A stretch of DNA of 64,000 nt from NCBI RefSeq assembly GCF_000023125.1, contig NC_013037.1:1240001-1304000 (forward strand), in the 5' to 3' direction. A model generated the notes under the pieces. It searched no databases, was not told the origin of the DNA, and saw nothing but the letters and a program-made list of their open reading frames with translations. Made by a program: the position numbers and the translations under genes. Source of the DNA: Dyadobacter fermentans DSM 18053 (GTDB lineage: Bacteria > Bacteroidota > Bacteroidia > Cytophagales > Spirosomataceae). Position 1 is the stretch's first letter, and the number at the start of each line of letters is the position of its first letter. Below, piece by piece: positions 18,058 through 26,011 of the stretch.

Positions 18058-19836
18058 ATGAAATTATTGATCCAATACCTGAGCAGGTACAAAGGGCTCA
18101 TTTTCCTTGCCCTCGTGATGGCCGCCATCAACCAGATATTTTCCTTGCTCAATCCCTACATCCTCGGTAATTACCTCATTGACCCCTACGCCAACAAAGC
18201 CGCCGAATTTCGTTCCAAAGACCTGGGCGACGAGTTTTTCAAAGGCGTGCTGCTCGGGCTGCTGATGATCATCGGCGTGGCGATGGTGTCGCGTATTGCC
18301 AAGGCGTTCCAGGATTACCTGGTAAATGTGGTGATTCAGAAATTTGGCGCTGCCCTGTATACGGACGGTCTGCGCCACGCGCTCCGGCTCCCTTTCCAGG
18401 ACTTTGAGGATCAGCGCTCGGGCGAAACGCTTTCCGTGCTCCTGAAAGTCCGCGCCGATTGCGAGAAGTTCATTCTTAATTTCGTTAACGTGCTGTTTTT
18501 CACCTCGGTGGGAATTGTGTTTGTGGTAATCGTCGCATTCCGGCTCAGCCCGATGCTGCCGCTGATTTACCTGGTCGGCGCGGTTATCCTGGCGTTTTTA
18601 ACGAGTGTTTTAAGCAGGAAAATCAAAACGATACAAAAGAATATCGTCAAGGAAACCACTGCACTGGCGGGCTCCACAACTGAATCGCTGCGCAATATCG
18701 AGCTGGTTAAAAGCCTTGGGCTAACGCAGCAGGAAATCGGCCGGTTGAACACCACCACCTACAAAATCCTGCAACTGGAACTCAAAAAGGTAAAAAGCAT
18801 CCGTTCGGTAAGTTTCATTCAAGGGACATTCGTCAATTTTCTACAACAATGCGTGATGTTCGCATTACTGTTTTTCGTGTTCCGGGATAAAATTACCGTG
18901 GGGCAAATGATGATGATGCAATTCTACTCGTTCTTCATTTTCGGGCCATTGCAGGAGCTGGGCAATGTGATACTCTCCTACCGCGAGGCCGAGGCTTCGC
19001 TAAACAACCTGCAAGGGCTTTTGGCCCGTCCGGTGGAACACAAACCGGCTGATCCGGCGAGCATTACCGACATCCGGGAGTTGCAGTTCGATCACGTGAA
19101 GTTCCAGCACCAAACCGCCAAACGTCCCGCTTTAGAAGACATTTCGTTTAATGTAAAGCGTGGCGAAACCATCGCATTCGTAGGACCGTCGGGTTCCGGA
19201 AAAACCACCCTCGTGAAATTGCTCGTGGGCCTTTACCAGCCCAACGACGGCACCGTATTCTATAATGGTATCAATGGCAAAGAAATTGATTTTGACGAAA
19301 TCAGGCATAAAATCGGCTTCGTGACGCAGGATACGCAGCTTTTTTCGGGTACGATCAAAGAAAACCTGCTGTTTGTAAACCCGGAAGCGACCGACGAAAT
19401 GATCAACAATGTGCTGCTCAAAGCGGCCTGCTTCAACCTCCTCGCACGCGCCGAGAACGGCATCGACACGGTAATCGGCGAAGGCGGACTGAAATTATCA
19501 GGCGGCGAACGGCAGCGCCTTTCCATCGCGCGTGCGCTCCTGCGTAATCCGCACCTGATCATCTTCGACGAAGCCACTTCGGCGCTCGATTCCCTCACGG
19601 AAGAGGAAATTTCCAACACGATTCGCGACATCACCGACCAGCGTCAGCACATTACCGTCATGATCGCCCACCGCCTGTCCACCGTCATGTACGCCGACCG
19701 CATCTACGTCCTCGAAAAAGGCCGCGTAGTCGAAACCGGCAACCACCACGCCTTACTGGAAGAAAAAGGTCTCTACTACGCCATGTGGCGCCAGCAGATT
19801 GGCGAAAGGAAGGACGAGACGGTGCTTTCGGCTTAG
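18058..19836 (+). CDS. ABC exporter, fused membrane and ATPase domains
   Basis: The 592-residue protein joins a six-helix membrane domain (about residues 1-320) to an ATPase domain. Walker A GPSGSGKTT is at about 376-384, the signature LSGGERQRLS at about 480, and Walker B LIIFDEATSALD at about 500-511, with the switch histidine in IAHRLST. This is the homodimeric or heterodimeric exporter type (MsbA, multidrug or lipid exporters). The ATG at 18058 gives a normal start; an upstream in-frame start at 17953 lies inside the tRNA terminator. The substrate is unknown, and no accessory membrane-fusion protein is nearby. Confidence 0.9.
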   Translation: MKLLIQYLSRYKGLIFLALVMAAINQIFSLLNPYILGNYLIDPYANKAAEFRSKDLGDEFFKGVLLGLLMIIGVAMVSRIAKAFQDYLVNVVIQKFGAALYTDGLRHALRLPFQDFEDQRSGETLSVLLKVRADCEKFILNFVNVLFFTSVGIVFVVIVAFRLSPMLPLIYLVGAVILAFLTSVLSRKIKTIQKNIVKETTALAGSTTESLRNIELVKSLGLTQQEIGRLNTTTYKILQLELKKVKSIRSVSFIQGTFVNFLQQCVMFALLFFVFRDKITVGQMMMMQFYSFFIFGPLQELGNVILSYREAEASLNNLQGLLARPVEHKPADPASITDIRELQFDHVKFQHQTAKRPALEDISFNVKRGETIAFVGPSGSGKTTLVKLLVGLYQPNDGTVFYNGINGKEIDFDEIRHKIGFVTQDTQLFSGTIKENLLFVNPEATDEMINNVLLKAACFNLLARAENGIDTVIGEGGLKLSGGERQRLSIARALLRNPHLIIFDEATSALDSLTEEEISNTIRDITDQRQHITVMIAHRLSTVMYADRIYVLEKGRVVETGNHHALLEEKGLYYAMWRQQIGERKDETVLSA

Positions 19837-19840
19837 TTTT

Positions 19841-19954
19841 AATGATTGAATGATTGAATGATTGAGTAAAGATTCTCTCATTCGTCATTCCATCATTCAC
19901 ACATTCACACATTCAATCATTCAATCATTCAATCATTCAATCATTCAATCATTC
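19841..19954. repeat. Octamer tandem repeats in inverted arrangement
   Basis: Three copies of AATGATTG (19841-19864) are followed 46 bases later by five and a half copies of ATTCAATC (19911-19954), the reverse complement in another phase, with degenerate CATTCACA units between. The whole can fold into a long hairpin just after the ABC exporter stop. A second locus with the same unit lies at 24283-24358. Confidence 0.9.
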
Positions 19955-19979
19955 TCCTCCCAATCAAGCAAGATTCAGG

Positions 19980-20010
19980 TTTCCCGCCCGCCGCGGGCCT
20001 GGTAATTTTG
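19980..20010 (+). promoter_or_regulatory. Promoter of the oxygenase/Ada-like operon
   Basis: TTTC at 19980-19983 and TAATTTTG at 20003-20010 are 19 bases apart, matching the TTTG/TAnnTTTG pattern at seven or more fixed positions. A start about 7 bases downstream would leave a 20-base leader before the ATG at 20038. Confidence 0.6.
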
Positions 20011-20037
20011 GTTTATTAAATCAAAAAATCACTTGCT

Positions 20038-20739
20038 ATGATCAATTTGGAAGACCTTGACTGGGCGGATGTACGGGATAACCTGCACCGGCGTGGCTAT
20101 GCGCGGCTGACGGGGGTTTTGAATGCGGAAGAATGCGACGACCTCGTTTCCGCCTACGACGATTCGACGCATTATCGCAAAACGATCGTCATGGAACGTT
20201 ATCGGTTTGGCCTTGGTGAATACAAGTATTTCTCCTACCCGTTACCACCAATTATCCATCGGATTCGCGAGAGTGTGTATCCGCAGCTGGCGCCGGTGGC
20301 TAATCAATGGATGAATGTGCTGACGAAGACGCAGCCCTACCCTGCTCGTTTTCAAGACTTTCAGGAGCTCTGCCGCTCGCATGGGCAAATGCAGCCTACT
20401 GTCCTCATTCTGAAATACGGCCAGGGCGGCCATAATACCCTGCATCAGGATCTTTACGGCGAGTTGTTCTTTCCGATTCAAATGGTGCTGTTTCTCAACG
20501 ACCCGGAGCAGGACTATACCGGCGGAGAGTTCGTAATGACCGAACAAATCCCGCGTGCGCAATCCAAAGCCATTGTTTCGAAACCTCAAAAAGGTGATGC
20601 ACTGCTATTCACGACCAATTTCAGACCGGTAAAAGGAAGCAAAGGCTATTACCGGGTGAATATGAAACACGGCGTAAGCGAGGTGCACAAAGGCCGGCGG
20701 TATACATTAGGCATTATCTTTCACGATGCATTGAGCTAG
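20038..20739 (+). CDS. 2-oxoglutarate/Fe(II) dioxygenase, Oxygenase-NA type
   Basis: This protein matches what I remember of the Oxygenase-NA family, which is assigned to oxidative demethylation of damaged DNA. The iron ligands are visible as HQD (H136, D138) and a distal His (H211) in MKHGVSEV, with Arg 220/221 in RRYTLGIIFH placed to bind 2-oxoglutarate. The stretch YTGGEFVMTEQIPRAQSKA is also family-like. It is not a close AlkB relative. The gene is followed after 3 bases by a free-standing Ada zinc domain and then, convergently, by alkA, which supports a role in alkylation damage repair. The substrate is inferred from context and family only. Confidence 0.85.
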   Translation: MINLEDLDWADVRDNLHRRGYARLTGVLNAEECDDLVSAYDDSTHYRKTIVMERYRFGLGEYKYFSYPLPPIIHRIRESVYPQLAPVANQWMNVLTKTQPYPARFQDFQELCRSHGQMQPTVLILKYGQGGHNTLHQDLYGELFFPIQMVLFLNDPEQDYTGGEFVMTEQIPRAQSKAIVSKPQKGDALLFTTNFRPVKGSKGYYRVNMKHGVSEVHKGRRYTLGIIFHDALS

Positions 20740-20742
20740 CCG

Positions 20743-21006
20743 ATGATCCGACACGACGATATAGGTCCTCAACATTTCGGCACAAGCCGGAAACTGAGCG
20801 TAATGATTAGCAGCCGGCAGATCACCATTGCCGGGAACTGCAAACTGAAAATTTACGGCCAGTTATCATGCGGTTCAGGCAAGCGCATGAAACGTAAAAA
20901 CCGCGTCTTCTTCGAGGATGTGCGCGACGCGCTCGCACACGGTTACCGGCCATGCGGGCATTGCATGCGCCAGGAATATCTGGAATGGAAGCGGCGGCAA
21001 TCCTAA
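20743..21006 (+). CDS. Free-standing Ada-type zinc-binding domain protein
   Basis: The 87 residues correspond to the N-terminal zinc domain of Ada and nothing else: IYGQLSCGSGKRMKRKNRVF, then GYRPCGHC. In Ada four cysteines bind zinc and one of them takes the methyl group from phosphotriesters. Here C43, C71 and C74 align, but the partner expected four residues before C43 is absent; C33 may stand in. There are no helix-turn-helix, AraC or methyltransferase domains. It starts 3 bases after the oxygenase stop, so they form one operon, and its end overlaps the alkA stop by 4 bases on the other strand. Confidence 0.85.
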   Translation: MIRHDDIGPQHFGTSRKLSVMISSRQITIAGNCKLKIYGQLSCGSGKRMKRKNRVFFEDVRDALAHGYRPCGHCMRQEYLEWKRRQS

Positions 21007-21905
21007 CGTTTCATAGCGAGGCTGCGCCATAAATAGAATGTCAGGTAAGTTTCCCAGCCGGGAAATGCATGGAAGAGCGCCTCAATTTTTTCCTTCTCAC
21101 TCCGATCCCCAATGATACCATGCCCAGCGAGCGCATTTAGCAGGCCTACATCGCCGTGCGGAATGCCTTCGGGCATGCGGAACGTTTTCATGAGCACATA
21201 ATTGGCCGTCCAGATACCCACACCCTTGTACGCAACCAGCACTTTTTGCCGCGACGCGAAATCGGGTAATGCGCTGATCACTTCCGCATTCAGTTTTCCA
21301 TCGGCGAATGCTTGTGCAATGCCTACCACGTATTCCGCCTTTTTTTGAGAAAATTGCATGGCACGCAGCTCGTCGATGCCGGCATTGGCCAGCGCCTCGG
21401 GGGTTGGAAAAACCGGGAAGACCTCGCCGTTCCACTCCACGTGCGTGCCGTAGCGTTCCACCATCCGCCGTTTCAGCTTGTACGCGAATGTGAGGTTGAT
21501 TTGCTGACCGATAATGGACCAGCAAATCGCTTCGAACATGTCCGAAATGCCGACCAATCGTAAACCCCGGAAGGCGTCGGTCATGTAAGCGAGGCGGGAA
21601 TCGGCTGCCAAAAGGTCGTAAAACGGCTCGATATCACGGTTCAGGTCGAACCAGTTGGCCACGTAACCGACAACGAGGTCACGCGCTTCGGGGGCTGCGG
21701 CTCCGTACAAAATCTCGGTTTTCAGGAAATTAGCTTCTTCACTCACCCGAAACAGGATATCGCCAAACGACGTCCGGATTGCTTTCAGAACCGCATTGCC
21801 GCGAATGGTGTGCATGCAATCGTCAAAATCGCGGTCGAGAAACCAGTGGCATTCGCGGAAACTGAACAGCGGCGGATTCGGGATAAGAATAGTTTGTTGA
21901 TCCAT
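21003..21905 (-). CDS. alkA: DNA-3-methyladenine glycosylase II (AlkA-like)
   Basis: This monofunctional glycosylase removes alkylated purines from DNA. The N-terminal part (about residues 1-110) matches the AlkA accessory domain. The helix-hairpin-helix region reads VLVAYKGVGIWTANYVLMKTF, followed by the catalytic aspartate in IPHGDVGLLNAL. Length, 300 residues, is normal. The gene is convergent with the oxygenase/Ada-domain operon and shares 4 bases with its end, a compact layout that suggests common purpose. No strong promoter was seen upstream; a TAATTTTC sequence lies too close to the start to serve. Confidence 0.9.
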   Translation of the reverse strand: MDQQTILIPNPPLFSFRECHWFLDRDFDDCMHTIRGNAVLKAIRTSFGDILFRVSEEANFLKTEILYGAAAPEARDLVVGYVANWFDLNRDIEPFYDLLAADSRLAYMTDAFRGLRLVGISDMFEAICWSIIGQQINLTFAYKLKRRMVERYGTHVEWNGEVFPVFPTPEALANAGIDELRAMQFSQKKAEYVVGIAQAFADGKLNAEVISALPDFASRQKVLVAYKGVGIWTANYVLMKTFRMPEGIPHGDVGLLNALAGHGIIGDRSEKEKIEALFHAFPGWETYLTFYLWRSLAMKR

Positions 21906-21980
21906 TTTCGAAAATTACACCGGTCCTGATTATGTTTTGAACCCGTTTCTTGCGGAAATCATGCGAAATGTACATTGCCG

Positions 21981-23000
21981 TCAATGCACGATTTTGAAAA
22001 CAAGCTCGCGCAGCAGCTCGCCTTCGGGCACACTGTTGCCGTCGAGCCCTTTCAGGCGTCCGTCACATTCGCGCAGGTAATGGATCACGTCGGCGACCTT
22101 TCCCATCGGATAATTACGCGCAGCCAGCAGATAATCTTTAACGAAATAAGGATTGACCCCCAGCTCGGCAGCCAGGCCCTTCTCCGACTTATCGCGAGCG
22201 GCATGCGTAAGGAGCAATTTTGAAAAGAACCCGAAAAGAATGATCAACACCGGGGCCAGCGGGTTGTCTTTGGGATTAGAGGCAAAAAATGCGGCTATCT
22301 GGTTCGCTTTCAGCACGTCGCGATGCATGAGCGCTTTCTGGAATTCGAACACATTGTATTCCTTGCTGATGCCGACGAATTTCTCGATCGCCGAGGCGTC
22401 GATGCCCTCATCCACCCGCAGATTTACCATAATTTTACGGATCTCGTTCGAAAGGCGTTTCAAGTCATTTCCAATGTTGTCCACCAGCATTTGCACCGCT
22501 TTCGGACTGATTTTTACACCTTCATGCTGACAAAAGGAAGCCACCCAGTCGGGTAACTTGTTGTCATACATCTTCTTGGACTGCACCACCACGCCGTTCG
22601 CATTGCAGGCTTTCAGGTACGACTTGCGCTCGTCCGCATTGGCATGATAGCAAAAAACCAGCACGGTGCTCGGCACCGGGTTCAATGCATAATCTTCCAG
22701 GCGCTGCTGTTGTTCCTTCTGCTCAATGCCATTGAGCCGGTGCGCTTCTTTCACGAGCACGAGCTGCCGCTCTGCCATGAACGGAAAACGGCGCGCGTAG
22801 CTCAGCACACCGGCCATATCCGTGTCCTTCCCGTAAAGCACAAATTGGTTAAAACCGCGCTCCGATTCCGGAACGACCTTGTTTTCAAGCTCTTCCGCAA
22901 TCGCATCAATGTAATAGGGCTCGTCGCCATGCAGAAAATAGAGCGGCCGGAACTTCTTGCTTCTCAGCTCTTTGAGAATGATATCGGGTGTTTGTGCCAT
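21981..23000 (-). CDS. holA: DNA polymerase III delta subunit (clamp loader)
   Basis: The delta subunit opens the sliding clamp as part of the clamp loader. The N-terminus has the family pattern LKELRSKKFRPLYFLHGDEPYYIDAIAEEL, followed by an AAA-like fold lacking the P-loop, and the C-terminal helical domain with PYFVKDYLLAARNY. The ATG at 23000 is chosen; an in-frame start at 23039 would lie upstream of the promoter-like element at 23037-23044. Length, 339 residues, is usual. Confidence 0.9.
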   Translation of the reverse strand: MAQTPDIILKELRSKKFRPLYFLHGDEPYYIDAIAEELENKVVPESERGFNQFVLYGKDTDMAGVLSYARRFPFMAERQLVLVKEAHRLNGIEQKEQQQRLEDYALNPVPSTVLVFCYHANADERKSYLKACNANGVVVQSKKMYDNKLPDWVASFCQHEGVKISPKAVQMLVDNIGNDLKRLSNEIRKIMVNLRVDEGIDASAIEKFVGISKEYNVFEFQKALMHRDVLKANQIAAFFASNPKDNPLAPVLIILFGFFSKLLLTHAARDKSEKGLAAELGVNPYFVKDYLLAARNYPMGKVADVIHYLRECDGRLKGLDGNSVPEGELLRELVFKIVH

Positions 23001-23036
23001 TAGTTTGCAGATTGGACCGGTCTGTAATCCGGACAT

Positions 23037-23044
23037 CAAATTTA
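23037..23044 (-). promoter_or_regulatory. Promoter -7 element for holA
   Basis: The minus strand reads TAAATTTG, an exact match to TAnnTTTG, 36 bases before the holA ATG. The -33 box is not recognisable. Confidence 0.5.
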
Positions 23045-23059
23045 CCTTTCCGCACCGAT

Positions 23060-23662
23060 TTATGCCGCGTTTTCGACGATAAATTGACCTGCCTGACGGC
23101 GCAGTTCCGGGAAAAAGGAAAGGAATTTGGTATAATAAAACTCCTCATTGGCCCGCAAATCGCTGACAGCCCCGGAGATAGGTGCCAAAAACCCGGCGCG
23201 CCGCGAGAGCCTATGAAAGGTAGTATCGATGCCGCCGAGTGTGGCGTAGGTGGTGAGCCAATCCTGCCGGATCATCGAGCGGACCATCGGTACCATCGTT
23301 TCCGGGATCAGGTGCTCGTTTTTCTCGATCACCGAGTAAATCCGGTGCGCGTATAAATGCAGCGGTTCCGAATGATAATGCTCGAAATTTTTGGCAAGGA
23401 AATAATCGAAATAAATGTCCATGACAATCCCCGCCAGCTTGCCCTGGGTAACGGCCGCCACATCCTTGGCATCGAGCACGTCGGGATGCTTGTCGGTGAA
23501 AGAATCGATGAAACGGTGCAGTTTAAGTCCCAGCACATAATCCGGGTTCCAGCTGGCGGTCTTTTCATCAGTTAACCGCCCTTTGATGAAGTCGCCCACA
23601 TAATTTCCCATCATCACCCCCTCGTTCTCACCCGACAGCAAAATATGCGCTAAAAAATTCAT
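23060..23662 (-). CDS. acpH: Acyl-carrier-protein phosphodiesterase family protein
   Basis: The 200-residue protein fits the ACP phosphodiesterase (DUF479) family, which removes the phosphopantetheine arm from acyl carrier protein. It opens MNFLAHILLSGENEGVMMGN with the conserved His and GNYVGDFIKG, has LKLHRFIDSFTDKHP and later MDIYFDYFLAKNF, all hallmarks of this HD-like metal-dependent fold. It ends 19 bases before the holA -7 element. In many Bacteroidota this annotation rests on homology alone, so the substrate is not certain. Confidence 0.85.
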   Translation of the reverse strand: MNFLAHILLSGENEGVMMGNYVGDFIKGRLTDEKTASWNPDYVLGLKLHRFIDSFTDKHPDVLDAKDVAAVTQGKLAGIVMDIYFDYFLAKNFEHYHSEPLHLYAHRIYSVIEKNEHLIPETMVPMVRSMIRQDWLTTYATLGGIDTTFHRLSRRAGFLAPISGAVSDLRANEEFYYTKFLSFFPELRRQAGQFIVENAA

Positions 23663-23689
23663 CTAAATGACATTTTGACAAAATTGCCG

Positions 23690-23697
23690 TACGTTTG
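23690..23697 (+). promoter_or_regulatory. Promoter -7 element for the SlyD-like gene
   Basis: TACGTTTG is an exact TAnnTTTG match, about 60 bases before the start at 23759. A TTTG lies only 12 bases upstream, which is too close for the usual spacing. Confidence 0.5.
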
Positions 23698-23758
23698 TTC
23701 CGTATTCATCCAGGGAACAATTCTTTTACAACAACCATTATTTTAATCAAACTAGCAA

Positions 23759-24274
23759 ATGAAAGTCGAAAAAAATAACGTCGTAGCGTTAACATATAGC
23801 CTCAGCATTCCGGACTCGGAAGGCGAAACGGATGTGGTGGAAGTGGTAACTGAAAACGATCCCATGTATTTCATCCACGGTATCAGCGGCCTTCCCGAAG
23901 GCTTCGAAAATCAGATCGAAGGCCTCGCTGCCGGCGACACTTTCGATTTCACGGTAGCGCCCGAAGAAGGTTATGGTGAATATGACGAAGAGGCGGTTGT
24001 AGACCTGCCGAAATCGGTGTTCCAAAACAGTGAGGTAGATCAAAACGAGCTGCTCCAAGTAGGGAACATCATCCCGATGACCAACGAAGACGGCGAGCGC
24101 CTGCACGGCCAGATCGTCGAAATCCAAGACGAAGTCGTAATCATGAACTTCAACCACCCGCTTGCAGGCAAGGAGATGCATTTTTCAGGCAAAATCCTCA
24201 GCATCCGCGCAGCAACAGCAGAAGAGCTCGATCACGGCCATGTGCACGGTACGGGCGGAGTGCATCATCATTGA
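23759..24274 (+). CDS. slyD: SlyD-like FKBP-type peptidyl-prolyl isomerase
   Basis: This enzyme speeds cis-trans isomerisation of proline bonds and acts as a chaperone. The FKBP half opens MKVEKNNVVALTYSLSIPDSEG and contains FIHGISGLPEGFENQIEGL and the PEEGYGEYDEEAV motif. An insert-in-flap chaperone domain lies at about residues 75-130, followed by NFNHPLAGKEMHFSGKI. The tail is histidine-rich (HGHVHGTGGVHHH), as in metal-binding SlyD proteins. The gene is convergent with the deaminase gene across a repeat hairpin. Confidence 0.92.
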   Translation: MKVEKNNVVALTYSLSIPDSEGETDVVEVVTENDPMYFIHGISGLPEGFENQIEGLAAGDTFDFTVAPEEGYGEYDEEAVVDLPKSVFQNSEVDQNELLQVGNIIPMTNEDGERLHGQIVEIQDEVVIMNFNHPLAGKEMHFSGKILSIRAATAEELDHGHVHGTGGVHHH

Positions 24275-24282
24275 TGTAATTT

Positions 24283-24358
24283 TGAATGACTGAATGATTG
24301 AATGACCGAATAACGCCTTATCCAATCATTCAGTCATTCAATCATTCAATCATTATTC
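24283..24358. repeat. Hairpin of octamer repeats, second locus
   Basis: An 18-base arm at 24283-24300 is exactly complementary to 24323-24340, with a 22-base loop, and further ATTCAATC-like units continue to 24358. The unit is the same as at 19841-19954. The repeat runs into the deaminase gene and supplies its stop codon and last two or three codons (Asn-Asn-Asp). Confidence 0.9.
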
Positions 24359-24840
24359 AGCCCTTCCAACGCCCGATACTGCTCCACCTCCACCCCGAAT
24401 CTTCTCAAAAACTCCACGCCCTCTTCCACGGCTATGCCTTTGTATGCGGCGTAGGAATGCAGGAAAATTACTTTCTTGATTTTCATCGTGTAAATCACCC
24501 TTGCGCAGGCAATGCAAGGCGCCAGCGTAACAAAAAGTGTTGATCCTTCGATGTTTGAGCCGTTTTTGACGGCGAAAAGAATGGCGTTTTGCTCGGCGTG
24601 CAGCGCGAGTGAGCAACTGCCTTTCGCATCACGCGGACAACCTACTCCCGGAAATTCTTCGTCGCAGTTGTGCGTGCCCGCGGGAGGGCCATTGTAGCCG
24701 ATGGAAATAATCCGCGTGTCCTTCGTTAGCACCGCCCCCACCTGCGCTTTTATACAATGCGAACGCTTGGCAAGATTTTTTGCCAGGTCCATATAAATGT
24801 CATCAAATTCCGGCCGCAAATTCGTTGTAGGTAATGTCAT
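24346..24840 (-). CDS. dCMP/cytidine deaminase family protein
   Basis: The 164-residue protein has the zinc-deaminase motifs HAEQNAI (about 81-87) and LAPCIACARVI (about 106-116), with the ComEB/dCMP deaminase pattern KRSHCIKAQVGAVL and GYNGPPAGTHNCDEE near the N-terminus. It should turn dCMP into dUMP for thymidylate synthesis. A longer open frame reaches 25503 but crosses the next gene on the other strand and has no family likeness, so the ATG at 24840 is chosen. The C-terminal residues are encoded by a repeat. An upstream promoter fits this start. Confidence 0.9.
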   Translation of the reverse strand: MTLPTTNLRPEFDDIYMDLAKNLAKRSHCIKAQVGAVLTKDTRIISIGYNGPPAGTHNCDEEFPGVGCPRDAKGSCSLALHAEQNAILFAVKNGSNIEGSTLFVTLAPCIACARVIYTMKIKKVIFLHSYAAYKGIAVEEGVEFLRRFGVEVEQYRALEGLNND

Positions 24841-24867
24841 TCTCTGTTCAATCCAAAATCCAGGGTA

Positions 24868-24898
24868 CAAACTTAGGGAAATGACGGCTGGATTCAAC
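24868..24898 (-). promoter_or_regulatory. Promoter of the deaminase gene
   Basis: On the minus strand, GTTG (24895-24898) and TAAGTTTG (24868-24875) are 19 bases apart. The -7 box is exact and 28 bases before the ATG at 24840, which supports that start. Confidence 0.6.
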
Positions 24899-24912
24899 GC
24901 AGTTTGAAAAGT

Positions 24913-25998
24913 ATGACCAAAAGCATCGCGCTTATTTTCCTTCTGAGCATTACCCTGAGCCCGCTGTTCGCGCAGCAGGACAAGTCGGTTGTTACCCTCA
25001 CCAGGGATCCTGCCGGCCTTTTTAAATCCTACAAATTCTTCATTCAAAGCGTCGAAGACCAGCGTGCCCAGCCCGGCGCAGCGCTCGGAAAAGTGATTGC
25101 ATTGGGCAAGGAAATTCCTGCCATGCTGCCGGGAAAGGCAGAAAGCGAGCTGTTTAGCTACTGGTCGTACCTTGCGCCGAAAAAAGAACAGACCTACCTG
25201 CCGCTCTACATTACTGTGAAAGAGCTTTCGGTAAGTGAAAAACGCGTCGGGCCCAACCGCGTGACGGGCGAGGTACGCCTGCACGTGCGCTTTCGATGGT
25301 ATCGGAATATGCAGCCTGTGGAGCTGACGGGTTATCAAACGGCTGCAAACTATACGCGGCCTGAAACAGCTTTCACGCACGACAAGCTCATCAAGCAACT
25401 GGTGGATCAGGCATTGAGCCATTTTCAAAAATGGATGGCCACTAATTCCGGGAAAACGCCCGCATTGGCCCGTAATCTCGTGCTTGCATTTAAGGAAATC
25501 CACAGCGCTGGGTCGGAAGACACTGTTTTCTACTCTCCCAAACGGCCTTTGGTGTGGGATGATTTCAAGGTAAGAAGTGCCAAACCGGGAAGCCGGTATG
25601 CGGCGGCAGTATTTACCAGCTTTGGCTATGAGGGCCGTTCCTATCCGAAAGATGATGATCTGGTAGTTGAAATAGGTTTAAAAACATTCATGGTCAAAAG
25701 CATGTCGTGGGGCCGGCCCGAGTCGCGCAATGCGGGCACATTGCGCCATGAACAGATCCATTTCGACATTACCCGGCTGGTGGTCGAGAAGTTCAAGGAC
25801 CGGCTTCGCAAGGCTGAACTGACCATCGAAGATTATGACAGCGAAATCCAGTACCAGTTTCTGGAAGCATTCCGCGAAATGAACCGCGACCAGGAACAAT
25901 ACGACGGCGAAACCGGCCACGGCCTGAATGCAGGCGCGCAGGCAGCCTGGGATAAAAAGGTAGCGCAGCAGATCGAGGCGCTTTACTCGGTGCAATGA
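24913..25998 (+). CDS. Secreted DUF922-like protein with HExxH motif
   Basis: The ATG at 24913 (or a TTG three codons earlier) opens a signal peptide ending in PLFAQQ. The 361-residue protein has an N-terminal alpha/beta part (about residues 25-180) of unknown role and a C-terminal part that recalls DUF922, a predicted zinc-protease family. That part holds RHEQIHFDIT with HEQIH at residues 279-283, the zinc-ligand motif, followed by many helical charged residues and a possible third ligand in a later Asp/Glu-rich stretch. Activity is inferred from the motif only. It is transcribed divergently from the deaminase gene. Confidence 0.7.
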   Translation: MTKSIALIFLLSITLSPLFAQQDKSVVTLTRDPAGLFKSYKFFIQSVEDQRAQPGAALGKVIALGKEIPAMLPGKAESELFSYWSYLAPKKEQTYLPLYITVKELSVSEKRVGPNRVTGEVRLHVRFRWYRNMQPVELTGYQTAANYTRPETAFTHDKLIKQLVDQALSHFQKWMATNSGKTPALARNLVLAFKEIHSAGSEDTVFYSPKRPLVWDDFKVRSAKPGSRYAAAVFTSFGYEGRSYPKDDDLVVEIGLKTFMVKSMSWGRPESRNAGTLRHEQIHFDITRLVVEKFKDRLRKAELTIEDYDSEIQYQFLEAFREMNRDQEQYDGETGHGLNAGAQAAWDKKVAQQIEALYSVQ

Positions 25999-26011
25999 GG
26001 CTCTTTTGTAG

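Noticed and set aside
19841..24358. CRISPR array
   Set aside because: The octamer units have no spacers and no cas genes are nearby; they are tandem repeats forming hairpins.
24841..25503. N-terminal extension of the deaminase frame
   Set aside because: It crosses the oppositely oriented DUF922 gene, lacks any family likeness, and lies upstream of the promoter that fits the ATG at 24840.
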